DNA of 64,000 nt from Misgurnus anguillicaudatus. Its lineage: Eukaryota; Chordata; Actinopteri; Cypriniformes; Cobitidae. Of this stretch, positions 29,626-42,429 are shown one piece after another. The stretch is taken from NCBI RefSeq assembly GCF_027580225.2, contig NC_073354.2, positions 28,168,001 to 28,232,000 on the forward strand, read 5' to 3'. Numbering within the stretch: position 1 is the first letter of the stretch; each line of letters starts with the position of its first letter. The translations under genes and the position numbers were made by a program. The notes beneath the pieces were generated by a model. The model worked only from the letters and a program-made list of their open reading frames with translations, was not told the origin of the DNA and did not search any database.

Positions 29626-31854
29626 CCGTATAAAATGTATCTTGAATGCCCAGAGTTCAAAGCTGATCACAAAAGAACACTGTGTCACTACTATCACAAG
29701 ATTAAATTAAAGTGTGAAAAAGTTCATATTTTCTTATCAGGCAAGTTACCTTACTGTAAAATGGGTGAAAGGTGAGGTCACACACCAACTTTCTTGTTGC
29801 CGACCTAGTTCATTCACCAACTGTCAATTACTTGCATATAATAAAACTACAATCATGTCCTGTGGAACTACACATGCCACATACAAATCATACTCACGTT
29901 TGTTACCTCAAAAGTAATTTGTGTAATCGTGTAATTTGTATTATTTAAACATGCAGTGAGGTACAAACTTTTAAGTAGTCACTGAAAATATAGATGAAGT
30001 GAAATTTTTATAAACTCACTTTATGAAATTTGAACAGCTGCTCCTATCTTTTAAAACTTCATTGTCTAAATGTTCCAAAGGTCTTACTTCAGCTTTGAAA
30101 GATCATGGACGATTTCCAAAATATTATGAAGCGCTATAGCCGTGGGACAGTAAGTGTTTTGTTTTTCTACACAACACTAACGGCAGGTGGGATGAACTTT
30201 AAGCAACCAACTAAGATGTCTTAAATTTCCTAGACTTTATAGGCTGGTTTCCCGCACAGGGCTTATCCTGGTTCCAGACTAAAATGCATCTTTGAGCTGC
30301 CTTAATTTAAAAACATCTTGCATTGACACATGGACAATCCCAACTGTTGTGTTATAAATTACCCTCTACGCTGGGTTGTTGTTACCAAACTATGAGTTGT
30401 AAGCGTTTGGGTTGAAATAACTATAATGTTGAGTATGTCCATATTTGACCCAACTATAAGACAAGCCAACATTTTTAGAGTTTTTATATTATGTAAGCAA
30501 ACTAATCATTGTATGGCACATACAAAGCTGTTATGTTGGCTAGTGGGCCAAAAGATAAGTCTCACACGTGCATGATAAAGGCATTGGTTAAAGACTCTCT
30601 GGCCTACAAGGTCCATTCCAACTTAGATAACAACAAACACGTGAGATGTTTGGGTAAGGAAGTTTCTATCTGTATTGCTTCCGTATTTATGCCAATTTAA
30701 TCTCTTTAATTTGGCTTTTGAGAGAAGATAAAGGACAGACGGGTTCTTATTTGCGAAACAGCGAAGAACAACACAAGGACATGCAAACCAAGATGATTCA
30801 CCAACCCGCTGTGTTGTCTGCTGTGAAAAGGAATCAACTGTCCAGATTAATTTATCATATTGGAGTATTACAACTAAATAACTTTGTTATTATCTGTTTT
30901 CTACCGTTTTACAATACAAATGGATCTGAAATAATAAGTAGCCTATCCAGGGTAAAAAAATAGGGAGTAGGGACATAGCTTGATCTGTGGTCACAAGGCT
31001 TTTGATGATCAAACAGTGGGATAAAGGGATGGCAAAATGTCTGTTTGATTTTCCTTAGCCTCTATGATCAAGCACTGCTTCTGCATAAAGCCTTAAACAA
31101 AGCCTACTAGTCATGAACCCCCAACACCATCAAAACATGGTTTAACACTGTACACTAACACAGGCAATTAAAATAGGGAATCCAACATTATCTGGTCTCA
31201 TTAGACTATCTAATATGGTTGTTGTCTTTATAAAATTGGCAAAATGTTTTAAAAAGAATAAATGAACACAAAAGGCATAACTACCAGGTAGCATACTAAA
31301 AATCATAAAGGTCTTTTTTATATAAAAAGCCAAAATTCTGATTAAAAGACAAGTTTTATCATGTCAGATCAGTATGTTAAGCCGTTCTAATAACCTTTGA
31401 CTATAGCTGAAATAAAAACAGGAAATAAAACGTGTTACAACTTGAATTATAGTACTGGTAGAACTTAGCCATTTTACGCTTCTTAAAATATCAAGCCTAC
31501 AGCATGGCAATGAGTTGACTAAGATTATGCATAGAAAAAACTATTCTATCTAATGTATTCACATTCGGGACAAAGGACATAATTAGTTTGAAATTAAAAA
31601 TTATAATATCGGCTGAAAGAATAAACAGGAAGTTCCAGCCAGACGTGTAACTGTGTGTGCATCCAATGAAACTGTCTATAACATATTGCATAACTGCAAC
31701 ACATCTAACACTTGTACAAAGTAATTGGAAAAGAATCAGATAAACTAACAATAGTGTATTATTCCTCTAAAGTTCTTGACAACAGTTCATTTATCAATGA
31801 TTAGGCTTTGGTAAGCAATAATTAGGACTTCAAGAGCCTAAGCTACAATATAAT
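29626..31854. other. 5' intron of slc5a6, mostly unrecognised
   Basis: No coding exon. 30243-30330 carries a MITE terminus ('gcacagggcttatcctggtt') shared with 100-185 and 56587. Nothing else was recognised. Confidence 0.35.
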
Positions 31855-32041
31855 GCTGCATGCACACTACCAGCAACTTTGTCACTGTGCCGCCCATCTT
31901 TTATTCTTGTTGTCCTATTAACACTTAAAAAAAAAGAAATAAAGGGGCGGTCTCACTACATTTTCATTCCATTAACTTCCATTCATGCACATGCTTGTGC
32001 GGAAACGCATGCTCGTGAAAATATATTTTTCTGCATACTAA

Positions 32042-32478
32042 AGTTTAAGTATGGTGAACTCTGACCTGCGAATTCATATCACCTGAAGACATGTGACCAG
32101 TAAAACATTGGTACTTCACAGCGTGACCTCCCTTTACTAAAAAGCAAAGATGGACAAAGCACTCCCAGACCATATTAAGAGTAAGCCTTCTAGTGTGACC
32201 ACCATATATCATCTAATGCAGTAAAGCTGCGGTCACACTAGACTTTGAGCATGCAAGTATTTGTCGGACGATATGATCTCTGGCTTCGTCCATTTGTGCT
32301 TTTCAATAGAGAGAAAGGTCACACATTGACATACCGGTTTTGCACTGGTCATAACGTTCCATGTGATACGAATTCGCAGGTCAGAGTTCACCAGACTTGA
32401 ACTTTACTAATCAGCAGCAAAATCGCTTACATATGAAAAGAAGTCATGGGACAAAAAATCTAGTGTAACCGCAGCATA
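32042..32478. repeat. Two overlapping inverted-repeat units
   Basis: One arm pair ('ggtgaactctgacctgcgaa' at 32053 and its complement ending 32392) is about 39/41 identical. A second pair ('gctgcggtcacactaga' at about 32226, 'tctagtgtaaccgcagc' at about 32459) is offset, so the two units interlock rather than nest. Confidence 0.6.
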
Positions 32479-32922
32479 ACTGACGAAATATGGATGACAT
32501 GATTGCCATGCTTTACTCCCATTGATAGTCACTCCCGAAAGTCGCTCATCATTTGCATAAAGTTGAGGGTTTTTCAACTTTGTCACGTCGCTGGACATCC
32601 CCTATCCGATCGCCAATGGTCATTGTCGCCAGAAATCTCTAGTTCTATATTAAAATGAATGGGAATGTAATGTACTTGTAATGTGAACGGGGCTTAATGC
32701 AACATCATTCATCTTTTGCCAGTTACAGTAGTGGACGGTTAAGGGCAGTTCACAATATAATGATAACGGTGACTATAACTATAAAAAATATATTTTTAAA
32801 AATCTTTTATATTAAAGAGAATAGCCGAGTTTACACCACAACTATAACGATCAATATACAATGAACGATATCGTTTGGCATCACTTTCTGAGCGATTTTA
32901 TTTCAACTAATGAACAATAAAC

Positions 32923-33837
32923 TAGGGATGCTCCGATCGATCGGCCACAGATCGGTATCGGCCGATAACGGCATTAAATGACTCGATCGGCCCTCGTTAA
33001 ATTTGCCGATCTTGTGAACAGATCTTTCTGTTTACTTTTGTCTGTCATGATTTGGCTCCTCAATGCGGCTGCACGTAGAGACCATTTTTACGCAGTGTGA
33101 GCATTTTTTATAACCCGTGGCTGATGAGCGACGTGTAGATTTGCATTTCTCTCTTTGCTTTTACAGAGATATGTGTATTTTCTATGAGGACGCGGTCCGG
33201 TCCTAACATCGTATACAACACATATCTATCGCGGACAATTGCATCCTCATGTCAAAAGTTTATTATTTGCATGCGTTTTAAAGTTTTGAGCGTTTAAACT
33301 TTAATTTTCCTCACAGCTGCTCTCGTCTGCATACACCCGCCACGCGCACACACAGCAGCCTGTCATCAGTGCACGTGAACAGAGCGATCTCTGTCAAGTC
33401 TTAAAGCTACAGTAACCTAATTCATCTTTCAATAAAATCACTCTCTGCTCTTCACTAAAGAACTGTTGTACTTCATACGAATGCATGTATATTTAATTCA
33501 TACAGTAAAGACAGTTAACTGTTTTATTTTCATTAGTTTTTACAGACATAAGCCTTTTTAAAGGCATATTAAATTTCTCTTTGCAGAAGAAATATTTGTT
33601 GTGCTAATTTATTTGATTCTCTATTAAAACAATAATATACCTAATTACTGCAAGTAATATATCAAAGGCAACATCTGTTGTTTTACTTTATCTAGAAAAA
33701 ATGTTAAAAGTTACAGTCATCAAAGAGCTTGCATATCAGCTTGAAAAATCGGTATCGGCATTGGTATTGGCCGATCGCGAAGACAACAAATCGGTGATCG
33801 GTATCGGCCTGCAAAAATCCTGATCGGAGCATCCCTA
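32923..33837. mobile_element. hAT element with perfect 8-bp target duplication
   Basis: 16-bp terminal repeats TAGGGATGCTCCGATC, identical at both ends. The duplication CAATAAAC is exact (32915-32922, 33838-33845). Sub-terminal 'atcggtatcggcc' repeats. 915 bp, no transposase ORF. Confidence 0.9.
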
Positions 33838-33959
33838 CAATAAACCATTGACAGCCAATCAAATCTTTTTGAACTTCAAGTGCACGCACATTTGAAATGA
33901 CAGATGGAGAAACTAATATCTAAGGTCCATAACATAAAATTATCTCAGGTATCCAGCGC

Positions 33960-34615
33960 CAGGGGCGGAGCGAGGGGGTGGCTTCGGGGCTCAAGCCCCG
34001 AATGTTTTGTCAAAAGCCCCGAGTCTTTTCAGATCTGTAAAAATTAACTCATCCAGTACGCTAGGTGGCGGCGTTCAGCTTTAAACGCTACAGTCCCCCA
34101 CTCCAGGCAACGAATGAGAGATTGAAATTGAAGGCAAATTAATATCCTGAATCTCCTCACAGTAAACGCATTTTCAAAGAGTTTATTATCACAGTGCTTT
34201 CGTTATTACTGTAAAAGTGTGTATTAATAGTTATGTGATGTAAATACTTTTAAATAGCGTCAACTAATGTGTTATCTGCATGGCTAACGGCTAATGTTAG
34301 CGCTCTGATCTATTCTGCCTGCTCTGCTATTGCACACTGTCATTGGTAACGTTATTTAAAGTACATTTAATAACAGTGAATTAAAACTTTGAAAAAATTG
34401 CTCATTTCACATATCTCTTTTTTTATAGATAAATTTTTTTAAAGACGTCAGAAGTAGTTAGGCAGCTTATGTCCATATGGATTTCACTGAAAGTCGCAAT
34501 GATTTCACCTCAGAAATACATTAATAGACAGTTATAAAATGTGAATCCTCAATCTCTTGCATTAAAATATCCTTATGTGTGATAATTGTCAGTGCAAATA
34601 GAAAGAGAGGATGGT

Positions 34616-34667
<52 letters not shown>

Positions 34668-34984
34668 CGCTTCCATAAGCAGGTGAGAAATTGGAAATTG
34701 TTCTGCTAGTGAAGTCAAAATTTTTATTCTTTCTTATGTAGCTTTATAATTACTGGATTAGCCTACAGCAAACATATGTAGCCTATTTTTGGATAAGAGA
34801 AGTTAAAGTGCCATTGTCAAAATTTTTTTTTTTGCAGTTTCAAAATGATAATACAGAGAACACTTAGATTAAAAAATAGTTTATAAAGCTGCCGTAAATG
34901 GAGAAAAATATCAGCAGGGGACCATTTTGAACCCCTAGATTTTGGCTAAGCCCCCAATGTTTACAATGTCTGGCTCCGCCCCTG
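33960..34984. mobile_element. hAT-like element with CAGGGGCGGAGC ends
   Basis: The left CAGGGGCGGAGC and the right GCTCCGCCCCTG are complementary, with 'gcccc'-rich sub-terminal sequence on both sides. No 8-bp duplication is evident. It contains a (GA)n tract at 34618-34664. Confidence 0.6.
34618..34664. repeat. (GA)n microsatellite
   Basis: About 47 bp of GA dinucleotide ending in 'gagaaaacg'. Confidence 0.95.
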
Positions 34985-35616
34985 CTGATGCAGTTGACAT
35001 GAATTAGGAACGCCTTCTAATGACCTCGGGCGACATGCATTGTAGTGTGCACGCAGCTTAAACTGAACTAAACGGAAACAAATTCAACACGTGCTGTTAC
35101 TTATATTTATTAAAAACAAAATTAACAGAAACGAGTACAAACTCTGTCATACATTACTTGCTGCTTAAACTTCTTAATCCAATAAAACACTGGCCATTCA
35201 TTCACAACTGATAAGTTTACAATGGCGAATATGACAGCTAAGCAATGATAAATCCGTAGCAAATGTAAAAAAAAGAAGAGTAGCAAATGTACAGGTTGTT
35301 TTGATATTGAATTCCGAACTCGATCTAGTGTCTATACAACAAATATAGCAAGTTTAAATATTGAAAACGTCTGAGCTAATATTGACACGACGCACGTGTT
35401 GTATTTCAGTCATGACTCCATGACATTTCCTCATGCGCTTTTAAAGAGGCAAATGTAGGATTTAGTTACATTTCCCGGTAAACCCCTAGTTAATTGGATT
35501 AATAAATGTCTTATAAAAGCAGCTTTAGCTTACACGAAACGAATACAACAAAAATGAGCTTTTAGAAAAACGACGCGAAGATTACACCATTACACCGGTC
35601 AATGTCAAAAGCCACT

Positions 35617-35895
35617 CTATGCAGGATATAAGTTAACGTTACATTCTTGAATCATTATCAGAAGTCTATATGTATTAAAATGAATACAGAGAATAACACG
35701 CATGTACACGTTAGTTTTTATTATGGGTGACTGCGTAAAATGTTCGTGTGCAAATACTGCAGACTCTTTTAGCTCATGTAACAAGGGTAACATAATTTCG
35801 TCACGAAATAGCTCACTGTCCATCAACAAGATCCACATGCGCTGCAAGTCTACACTGTAACCAAGCGACGCCATGTATTCGGTGTAGGATAACAT
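35617..35895 (-). CDS. Unassigned ORF, possible first coding exon
   Basis: The ORF codes for up to 92 aa beginning MLSYTEYMASLGYSVDLQ, with an acidic, amphipathic stretch around ELFRDEIMLPLLHELKESA. It lies in a non-repetitive, CpG-containing block just downstream of the presumed slc5a6 promoter, on the same strand. A usable donor (ac|gtgtac) falls at about 35707. I do not recognise the family. It could be an upstream exon, a neighbouring gene start or chance. No partner exon was found. Confidence 0.2.
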   Translation of the reverse strand: MLSYTEYMASLGYSVDLQRMWILLMDSELFRDEIMLPLLHELKESAVFAHEHFTQSPIIKTNVYMRVILCIHFNTYRLLIMIQECNVNLYPA

Positions 35896-36013
35896 TTATA
35901 AAGAACGAATGCGTCTACCCTGCGATTCCAATAAAGTTATTATTGAACGAAGCTAAGCGCGCGAAGTGTTTAAGGGACTCGCCATGCATTTTGTTCAGTC
36001 ATCATTAGCTTAC

Positions 36014-36060
36014 CTTGATCAGAGTTCATCTGTCGAATAATGGATGATGAAAGCTTTACC
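36014..36060 (-). other. slc5a6: Candidate non-coding first exon of slc5a6
   Basis: On the minus strand 'gaactctgatcaag' is followed by a strong donor GTAAGC at 36013. The next acceptor on this strand that leads into slc5a6 is at 27475. The 5' limit is a guess. No better first exon was seen. Confidence 0.4.
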
Positions 36061-36200
36061 CTGTCCCTACAGTAACCATACTAGCCCTCCTCTCCTTGAC
36101 ATCACTGTAAGGTTGCCTGATCCCTTCACATGTGGTTCTGACGTCATTCTAAAACGTCGCGATGCCTTTACCTCACTCACGCGAAGCTCACTAGACGAGA
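36061..36200 (-). promoter_or_regulatory. Candidate slc5a6 promoter with a full CRE
   Basis: The palindrome TGACGTCA at 36139-36146 is a consensus cAMP response element, about 80-130 bp upstream of the candidate leader exon. CpGs cluster around it ('aacgtcgcgatg', 'cacgcgaag') in otherwise CpG-poor DNA. No TATA box at the expected distance was identified. Confidence 0.4.
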
Positions 36201-36738
36201 TAAATAATACATATTTGTTTAATCGATGTTTTTTTTTAAGATTATCTGAAAATATGTCTTTTATGCTTTGAATATAATAATCTGTTAATTATACTGTGAA
36301 TCGTATGATTTTTTTAACACTATATAAAATATTATATATAAATAATGAACAGACCATTCACTTACATAGTATTTTTTTCTAGATAAATGTTATGTTCAAT
36401 TTATGATTTTGAGATTAGCTATGTATTATCAACAGAAATCTAGGCATAATTTGGATATAATCTGCAAACGTGTTTTCATGCTTTTAATAGAAAAATCTGT
36501 CATTTTTACAGTCAATCGTAAGATTTTATACAATAAAATGTACATAAAACAACCAGATTTGGGGAACTACTCACTTTCATAGTATTATTTTGGTGCCCCA
36601 AATCTGCTTTGTTACAAACATTGCTCAAAATACTTTCCTTTGTGTTCAGCAAAACCAAAAAATATACAGGTTTTAACAACTTGAGGGTGAGTAAATGATG
36701 GCAATTTGCATTTTTTAGCGAACTATCCCTTTAAATAT

Positions 36739-36907
36739 ATTGATAACCAAAAAACTAATGGATCTATACTAGTCAACATTTGAAGTGGATCAAAACCCCT
36801 CCTAAAAGTTGTCCTAGAACCAATACCCATTACCCATTCTTGTCTGAGGACAACTTTGATGAATGTTTTTGATCCACTTCAAATGTTGACTAGTGTAGTT
36901 ATCAATT
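36739..36907. repeat. Foldback repeat, ~170 bp
   Basis: 'attgataac' at the left and 'gttatcaat' at the right. Inner arms 'tagtcaacatttgaagtgga' and 'tccacttcaaatgttgacta' are exact complements. A TTAA-type arm ('gcgaactatccctttaaa') lies immediately before, at 36661-36735. Confidence 0.8.
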
Positions 36908-37144
36908 AAATTAAATAAACTTATAAGTATATTTTGGAAACGTAAATTTCTATCAGATTGAATTTTATTGTTAACCACGTTCTTAAAGATGTCTTTGTCT
37001 TTCATGTTTCATGTCAACCTTGTGATGTTACAATGTCTAAACAAATTTGATTAAAAATAAGTAAATTATTTTATTTTAGTGTCTTTTATTTAAACATTAG
37101 TGGCCTGTATTAATTACTAATCAGAAGATTAGTGATAAGGTCTA

Positions 37145-37378
37145 TATATGAAGAGTTTCATTGCAAAACGAGATAACTCTGTTTTTAACATTTTTGTCAA
37201 AACATGTTTATTATTATGTTATTATTTTGTTTTATGGTGCTACTTAGCTGTATTTTTTAATTAATGAAGGTTTTAATCAAAACAAACCAACTGCATTTGA
37301 ATTGATAACCAAAAAACGAGATTTCTGAAAAATAAATAAAACGGGGTTATCTCGTTTTGCAACAAAACTCTTCATATA
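37145..37378. repeat. Foldback MITE, ~234 bp
   Basis: The left end TATATGAAGAGTTT pairs with AAACTCTTCATATA. The arms continue 'ttgcaaaacgagataac' with 'gttatctcgttttgcaa'. TA-rich flanks suggest TA targeting but are not diagnostic. Confidence 0.75.
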
Positions 37379-37715
37379 CACTATACAATTCATGTATTTA
37401 TATAATTATACATATATTGATTATAGATTTCTATGGCTATGCTTTTGATCTTACAGTCTATTTCACAAAATTGTTGTATTGCAATTGGTGAAATTACCTA
37501 ACCAATTACATATTGTTTTTCAATGGTGTCTAATCGATAGTTTCATGTCTTCACTGCCTATCTCCCGTACGTCAACAGTCTAAATGCTTATTTTTATATT
37601 ATTATTTAAGTTCTCAATGTGAAGACCTGTGACCATTCTTCAAACAAATTCTATATAAATTCATAAGTCCCAAACAGCATAGTTTAAAGTACACAACACA
37701 TACTGGGATTTTTCA

Positions 37716-37721
37716 TTTAAT
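37716..37721 (-). promoter_or_regulatory. Candidate poly(A) signal of rpl7l1
   Basis: The + strand 'tttaat' reads ATTAAA on the minus strand, about 200 nt downstream of the rpl7l1 stop codon. Confidence 0.35.
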
Positions 37722-37921
37722 AAAAATATTGAATACTTTTTACAAAGAAAACAACATTTACACAATGAGTTTTCAAATATGTTTTTTCAGAACATTTGAA
37801 CATACTGGTTTAGGAGAAACCTAAACATTCAGTTCAAACAGCACAAAAAAACCCAGACTCGGTCCTCTCCATTTTCAAAGAAACGCAGCAAAAAAACAGT
37901 CCAAACCAAGAGTCCATTAGA

Positions 37922-40900
37922 TCAGTTGAGTTTTCTGATGATTGAATTTATGTCCTCAGCTCTGGGTCCGGGTTGTCCAACATCTTTCATTAATCCAACT
38001 TGGTCTCTAGCAGCATGCCGTGGTACCGACAGACGGAATGGCCACAGGAAGTTGTTTACGACCCTGAAGTTCTTTCCAGCAGAGTAGATCTCATGGATAA
38101 GATCCTCCAAACAGATGATCCCATATTCTCCTTGGAACATAAACCAAATACAATCAGTCTATATAATCTCAGTGGGATTCAAATGTATTAAAACATTTTT
38201 ATTAGTTCTTGAATATTCTGTATGCATGTGAAGATTTTAATGGCTACCTTCATGTCATTGAACAATGTCTGAGAATTAAAGCTTTGTGTTACCAAAACAA
38301 AAGTCACTTACTGAATTATTTTACCGTAGTTATTATACATACCTAGATGCTGCTCAATGACTGTATTGTCGGTCAGAGGAACCTTTTTCTTATTAATTTT
38401 TGCCTGCCCTCTTTTTAATATCAGCTCCCGGACAGATTTCAAGTTGGGAAACCTATTAGTAGATTTAATAAATTAAGTTAAGCTCAATTTTTTCATAATA
38501 AAGAGAAAGCTCTAACATGCATAAAGACCACATCTCTTACCCCCATGCAACGTAAGGCTCCACAGTCTTGAGCATTTTTATAGACGTCTTGCTGACTTTT
38601 ACAAAGGTGCCGCTGAAGATTTTTCTCAACCTCAGCATCTGAATAACCTTCATCACTTTGGGGCTCACACCTTTGATCCTAAAATGACCATAAGCAAAGA
38701 TTAAATCCTCACAATACCTTCTAGTGGGTGATCATAAGTAACAGAAAACAAAGCTGAATGTCAATAAAAAATTGGAAATTACTCTTTGATGCGGACAGCA
38801 AATGCCAGGCTGTGTTTAACTGGTGGCATGGCCGGTGGGGGTCTCTGTTTAAGTCTTGCGAGTCGGGACTCATCTCGATATCGCCTCTTGCTGCGTTTTA
38901 GAAAATCCTCCAAGCGCTTAAACCTCAAAGGAATTCCCTTTTGTACCTAAATGAATTTAAGACAATGTTAGTTTTGATCAGAATTTTTACTATCCCAAAA
39001 CTGAAAAATAGACTTTTAATAGAAGCATGTTTCATGGAATAAATTCTTACTTTTCTTTTCTGTTCTAATGCTAGTTTAGCTTGAGTTGCTTTGATGGCCT
39101 GATATGCTTTGCGTTTCTTGAGAAGGTTCTCAGGAACAAGCTTGATAACTTTCTCATTTCTTGAGGAAAAAAGACAAAGACAATTAGTATTTAAATCAGT
39201 CTATTCATCTCATTGATAAATTCATTGATCATATGTTAATGCAAAAAATTTAACATCTTATCTCTACATGATTTTAAAACTAATCCAAAAATTTAACTCA
39301 TCAATTTGTCACTTTAATTAACACAAATAAAAAAATTATGGTTTAATTAATTTTATTAAAGGGCATTGGCAAAGGTTCAAAAAAGTAATTGAGTATTTCT
39401 GGGCCAAATACACTCCTTATATAGGCACTTTAACCGGAATAGCACACGCACACACCCACCAAGAGCTGACACGACAACGTTACCAAAAAAGTTGTTGTTT
39501 GTGAGGGAAATTTAAGCTACCCAGTAATCTGGAAAAAATGGATATAGTTTGTTTATCCGTGGTAGCAGTGGAGTCGTTTGTGTGTTTAACACTAGATTTC
39601 GTTGAAATGGGGCGTTCCCAAGGTCATGAGTTGCAGGCGGCATCAACTGTCTGTGTTTTGTTGGCAATCGGCACGCAAACGACACGGACATTTAGTGAAT
39701 CTTAGATAGTGGGATGCTTTGTGTGTGTTGCTTGATCGAGACACGCTTCTCCCTCGGTATGCTTCCAGGAGCTTGTATTTTTTTTGGAAACAATCGATAG
39801 AGCGGATCTTTATTTTATAAATCTGAAAAAACAAAAGACTCTTTGGAGATATGAAGGATGCAGTAATACTCTCTAGTCTATAGGTGTTCAAGATTAACAT
39901 GAGATAAGCCAAAACATGTTTTATGTGACCTTCAATGTCTTTGAATTTGGTTTTGTATAGCACAATGGTAAAATGTTGTGTTTACTGGTGCTTTTTAAAT
40001 AAACAAATAAAATAATTAAATACTAATTTAGCATTGAAATCAATAAATTTACATTTATACATTTGGCACACGCTTTTATTTAAAGCGTCATTTTAAGGTA
40101 TACATCTGTGACAGGAATATATATATAGTTAATGTTTCATACATAAGGTAAAAAGAGTTCTATAAAAATATAACCTGGACCTTAAATGATATTTAAGTGA
40201 AACCAATATTTGATTTCAAATATTTTTAAAGGCAAGATCACATTTTATTACTATGTGCATTACCTAGGATAAATCTCACTACCTTTGCGCTGCTAACGCA
40301 ACTAAGCTACAGGACCGTACTATTTCAACTATTACAGTCAAGTATTTTAAATAGAGATGCATAACAATTAATCGAGATTAATCTATAGCAGAGTTTTTGT
40401 TTACATCATATATGTGTTTATATTTAAATATGCACGCATTCATGTAAAATTTTAAGAAAAAAAAATATTTATATAGTAAGTATTTATATATAATATAAAT
40501 TATACATAAATATACAACTGTAAATACACATGTTAACATTTCTTAAATATATACATGCATGTGTGTGCATTTATCTATACAAAGTTATCATACAAAGTAA
40601 CGTTACACACACATATATGTAAACAAAAACTTTTATTCTGCTATAGATTAATCGCTATGCATCCCTAACAAAGGACCTTTTTACAAAATAACGTGCTAAC
40701 TTCAAGTAAAATTAAGAAGACATGTATATAAGCTAAAAAAATCACTTCGATGCTATTGCTAGCACATTTTATGATTAACGTTACATCCATCTTTTCACTG
40801 GCAGCCTAAATTCAGTCATTCTACAAACAGTATATAACCTACGATAAAATGGTCGCGATGAGTAGTATAAAATAAAAAGTAAAATATTAATCTAGCTTAT

Positions 40901-41342
40901 AAAACAAAAACCAAATTAGCCACAGCAGCTCCAACATGTTGTTTATAAGCAAAGTGTCAGCAGTTACCATGCAAACCCCGTCACCAGTCAAGTTAACATG
41001 CTGCTACATATGACATTACTACAATAATCAGGCCATAATTGTAGACATTAATTTTCTAAAAATACATATTTATTTTGAGCACTTGCTAATAACAGTACAA
41101 TCAGAATTATCTCCATTGTGATCATAGACTCTGCTGGATATATGTCCCATGTGAGAACAAGCCTAAACGAATTCCCAAGTACTTGGGTTCAAACTGTATA
41201 ACCCACCAAAATAATTGCACCAAATGAATGTTAACATGACGCAGATCATAATAAATGTAAAATATGCTAAATTAGTTTGTTATTTTTGGTAGATGATCTT
41301 AGATTCGTTAGTACAGTCGAATACGTACCCAGTTTCAGCCAT
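37922..41342 (-). CDS. rpl7l1: 60S ribosomal protein L7-like 1, complete CDS in 6 exons
   Basis: Coding exons 5' to 3': 41329-41342, 39051-39159, 38783-38946, 38541-38678, 38343-38452, 37922-38130. They sum to 744 nt, giving 247 aa, close to the human protein. The product is an L7/L30-type protein of the nucleolus, a paralogue of RPL7 linked to pre-60S assembly (family knowledge). Visible are the basic N-terminal helix [34 protein letters not shown], the L30-like fold with [13 protein letters not shown] and [18 protein letters not shown], then [15 protein letters not shown], and a C-terminus ending INSIIRKLN. The first coding exon is only 14 nt (MAETG, last codon split), followed by a 2.2-kb intron. 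L7L1 rather than RPL7 is chosen because the [10 protein letters not shown] and PFRLSV..HA features match the L7L1 branch. Confidence 0.93.
39160..41328. other. rpl7l1 intron 1
   Basis: AT-rich. It contains the foldback 40353-40669. I looked for C/D or H/ACA snoRNA signatures on the minus strand and found none convincing. Confidence 0.4.
40353..40669. mobile_element. Foldback element, ~317 bp
   Basis: 'gagatgcataacaattaatc' pairs with 'gattaatcgctatgcatccc'. 'ttaatctatagcagagtttt' pairs with 'tctgctatagattaa'. hAT-like TAGGGATGCAT end at the right, interior very AT-rich. Confidence 0.7.
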
Positions 41343-42429
41343 CGCGTTTGTTTTAAGTATCCGGTCGCACACAGATGACGTTGTAATTCGTTTTGTGTAA
41401 TACTGCCGCCTATTGCTTCGGAGTGTTTATTGCAGTGCTGTTTCAAACTCACGTTTACTACCATGTGACACTTTTACAGCAATGCATTTCACATATACTG
41501 GATAAATTAACAAAATAATATTATGACGATAATGCTACTGTAGTAGCATTTACAGATGATGCCTATAGTATACATTTTCCCATGCTTGCAGAATCCTTCT
41601 AAAATAATAGCTGTTGCTCAGTATTGTTGTTCTGATGTCTTCTGCTCAGACCATGGGAAATTATTTTGCATTCTTGCAGTGGCAAACTTTTGCATTGACA
41701 GGTCATGAATGATAGTTGAAGGAAATTAAGATGTCAACTGCTGACAATCGTGACAAAAGGTGTTATTTAAAGTTATTTTAATAAATACAGCGTTAAGATT
41801 TTAAACCTGTTTAGGAAGTACAGGTTTAAGAACAAGTGCATGTTAAAATACATTACATGATATTGTTTTTAAACATACCAAAGAAAATTACGCTAAAACA
41901 TGCAAAATAGTTTTTAAGGATGTTATTTATGAAAAAAAAATTGGAACTAAAATACAGTTCATTTTAAATATTTTAAAGAATATCACCTAACTTATTTTGT
42001 GTCCTGTTTTGGTGTCTGGTAAATCTTTATATATGCTGTGAGAGAGCAGGTTATCAAAGCCAAACAGATTATATGTTCACTTTTAACTTGGTCCACCCCC
42101 TTATAAACATTACTTTTCTCCCATTTCCCACTGACGTGGTAACCCAAATAAAAACAACTTGCCCTGTTAATTACTATTGCATAATAATACAGTGCTGGAC
42201 AAAAGTATGCAAAGGTATAAAGGCCTTATACTTTAAAAAAGGAAAGAAGTACAATGAAGTAGAAGTAAAGTAAACCAAAACAAAAAGGTTGAATTTTACT
42301 TATCAAATTATAATCAATAAAGAAGACAATGATCGCATATCAAAACATGGTATAACAAATTGTTCATAAAATATATAAATAAAAAATACAAATAAATAAA
42401 TCAAATAAAGCATTCATTGTTTACCTTGG
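41343..42429. promoter_or_regulatory. Divergent intergenic interval between rpl7l1 and the 42.4-kb block
   Basis: The first ~120 bp upstream of the rpl7l1 ATG is CpG-containing and includes 'gatgacgttg' and 'ccgcctattgcttcgg', a plausible TATA-less promoter. The remainder is AT-rich with nothing recognised. Confidence 0.35.

Larger units (their letters stand above)
31855..35062. mobile_element. Possible large element with GCTGC(A/G)TGCACACTAC ends
   Basis: Left 'gctgcatgcacactac' (about 31855) and right 'gtagtgtgcacgcagc' (about 35043-35058) are near-perfect complements. Between them lie two hAT elements and a cluster of short inverted repeats. The outer pairing may be real or coincidental. 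Confidence 0.4.

Noticed and set aside
31855..35062. Treating the whole interval as one autonomous transposon
   Set aside because: The outer complement is only ~16 bp, no target duplication was seen, and the interior is explained by two independent hAT elements; kept only as a low-confidence feature.
38131..41328. Intronic snoRNA in rpl7l1
   Set aside because: Ribosomal-protein-type genes often host them, but no C/D or H/ACA box pairs with proper spacing were found.
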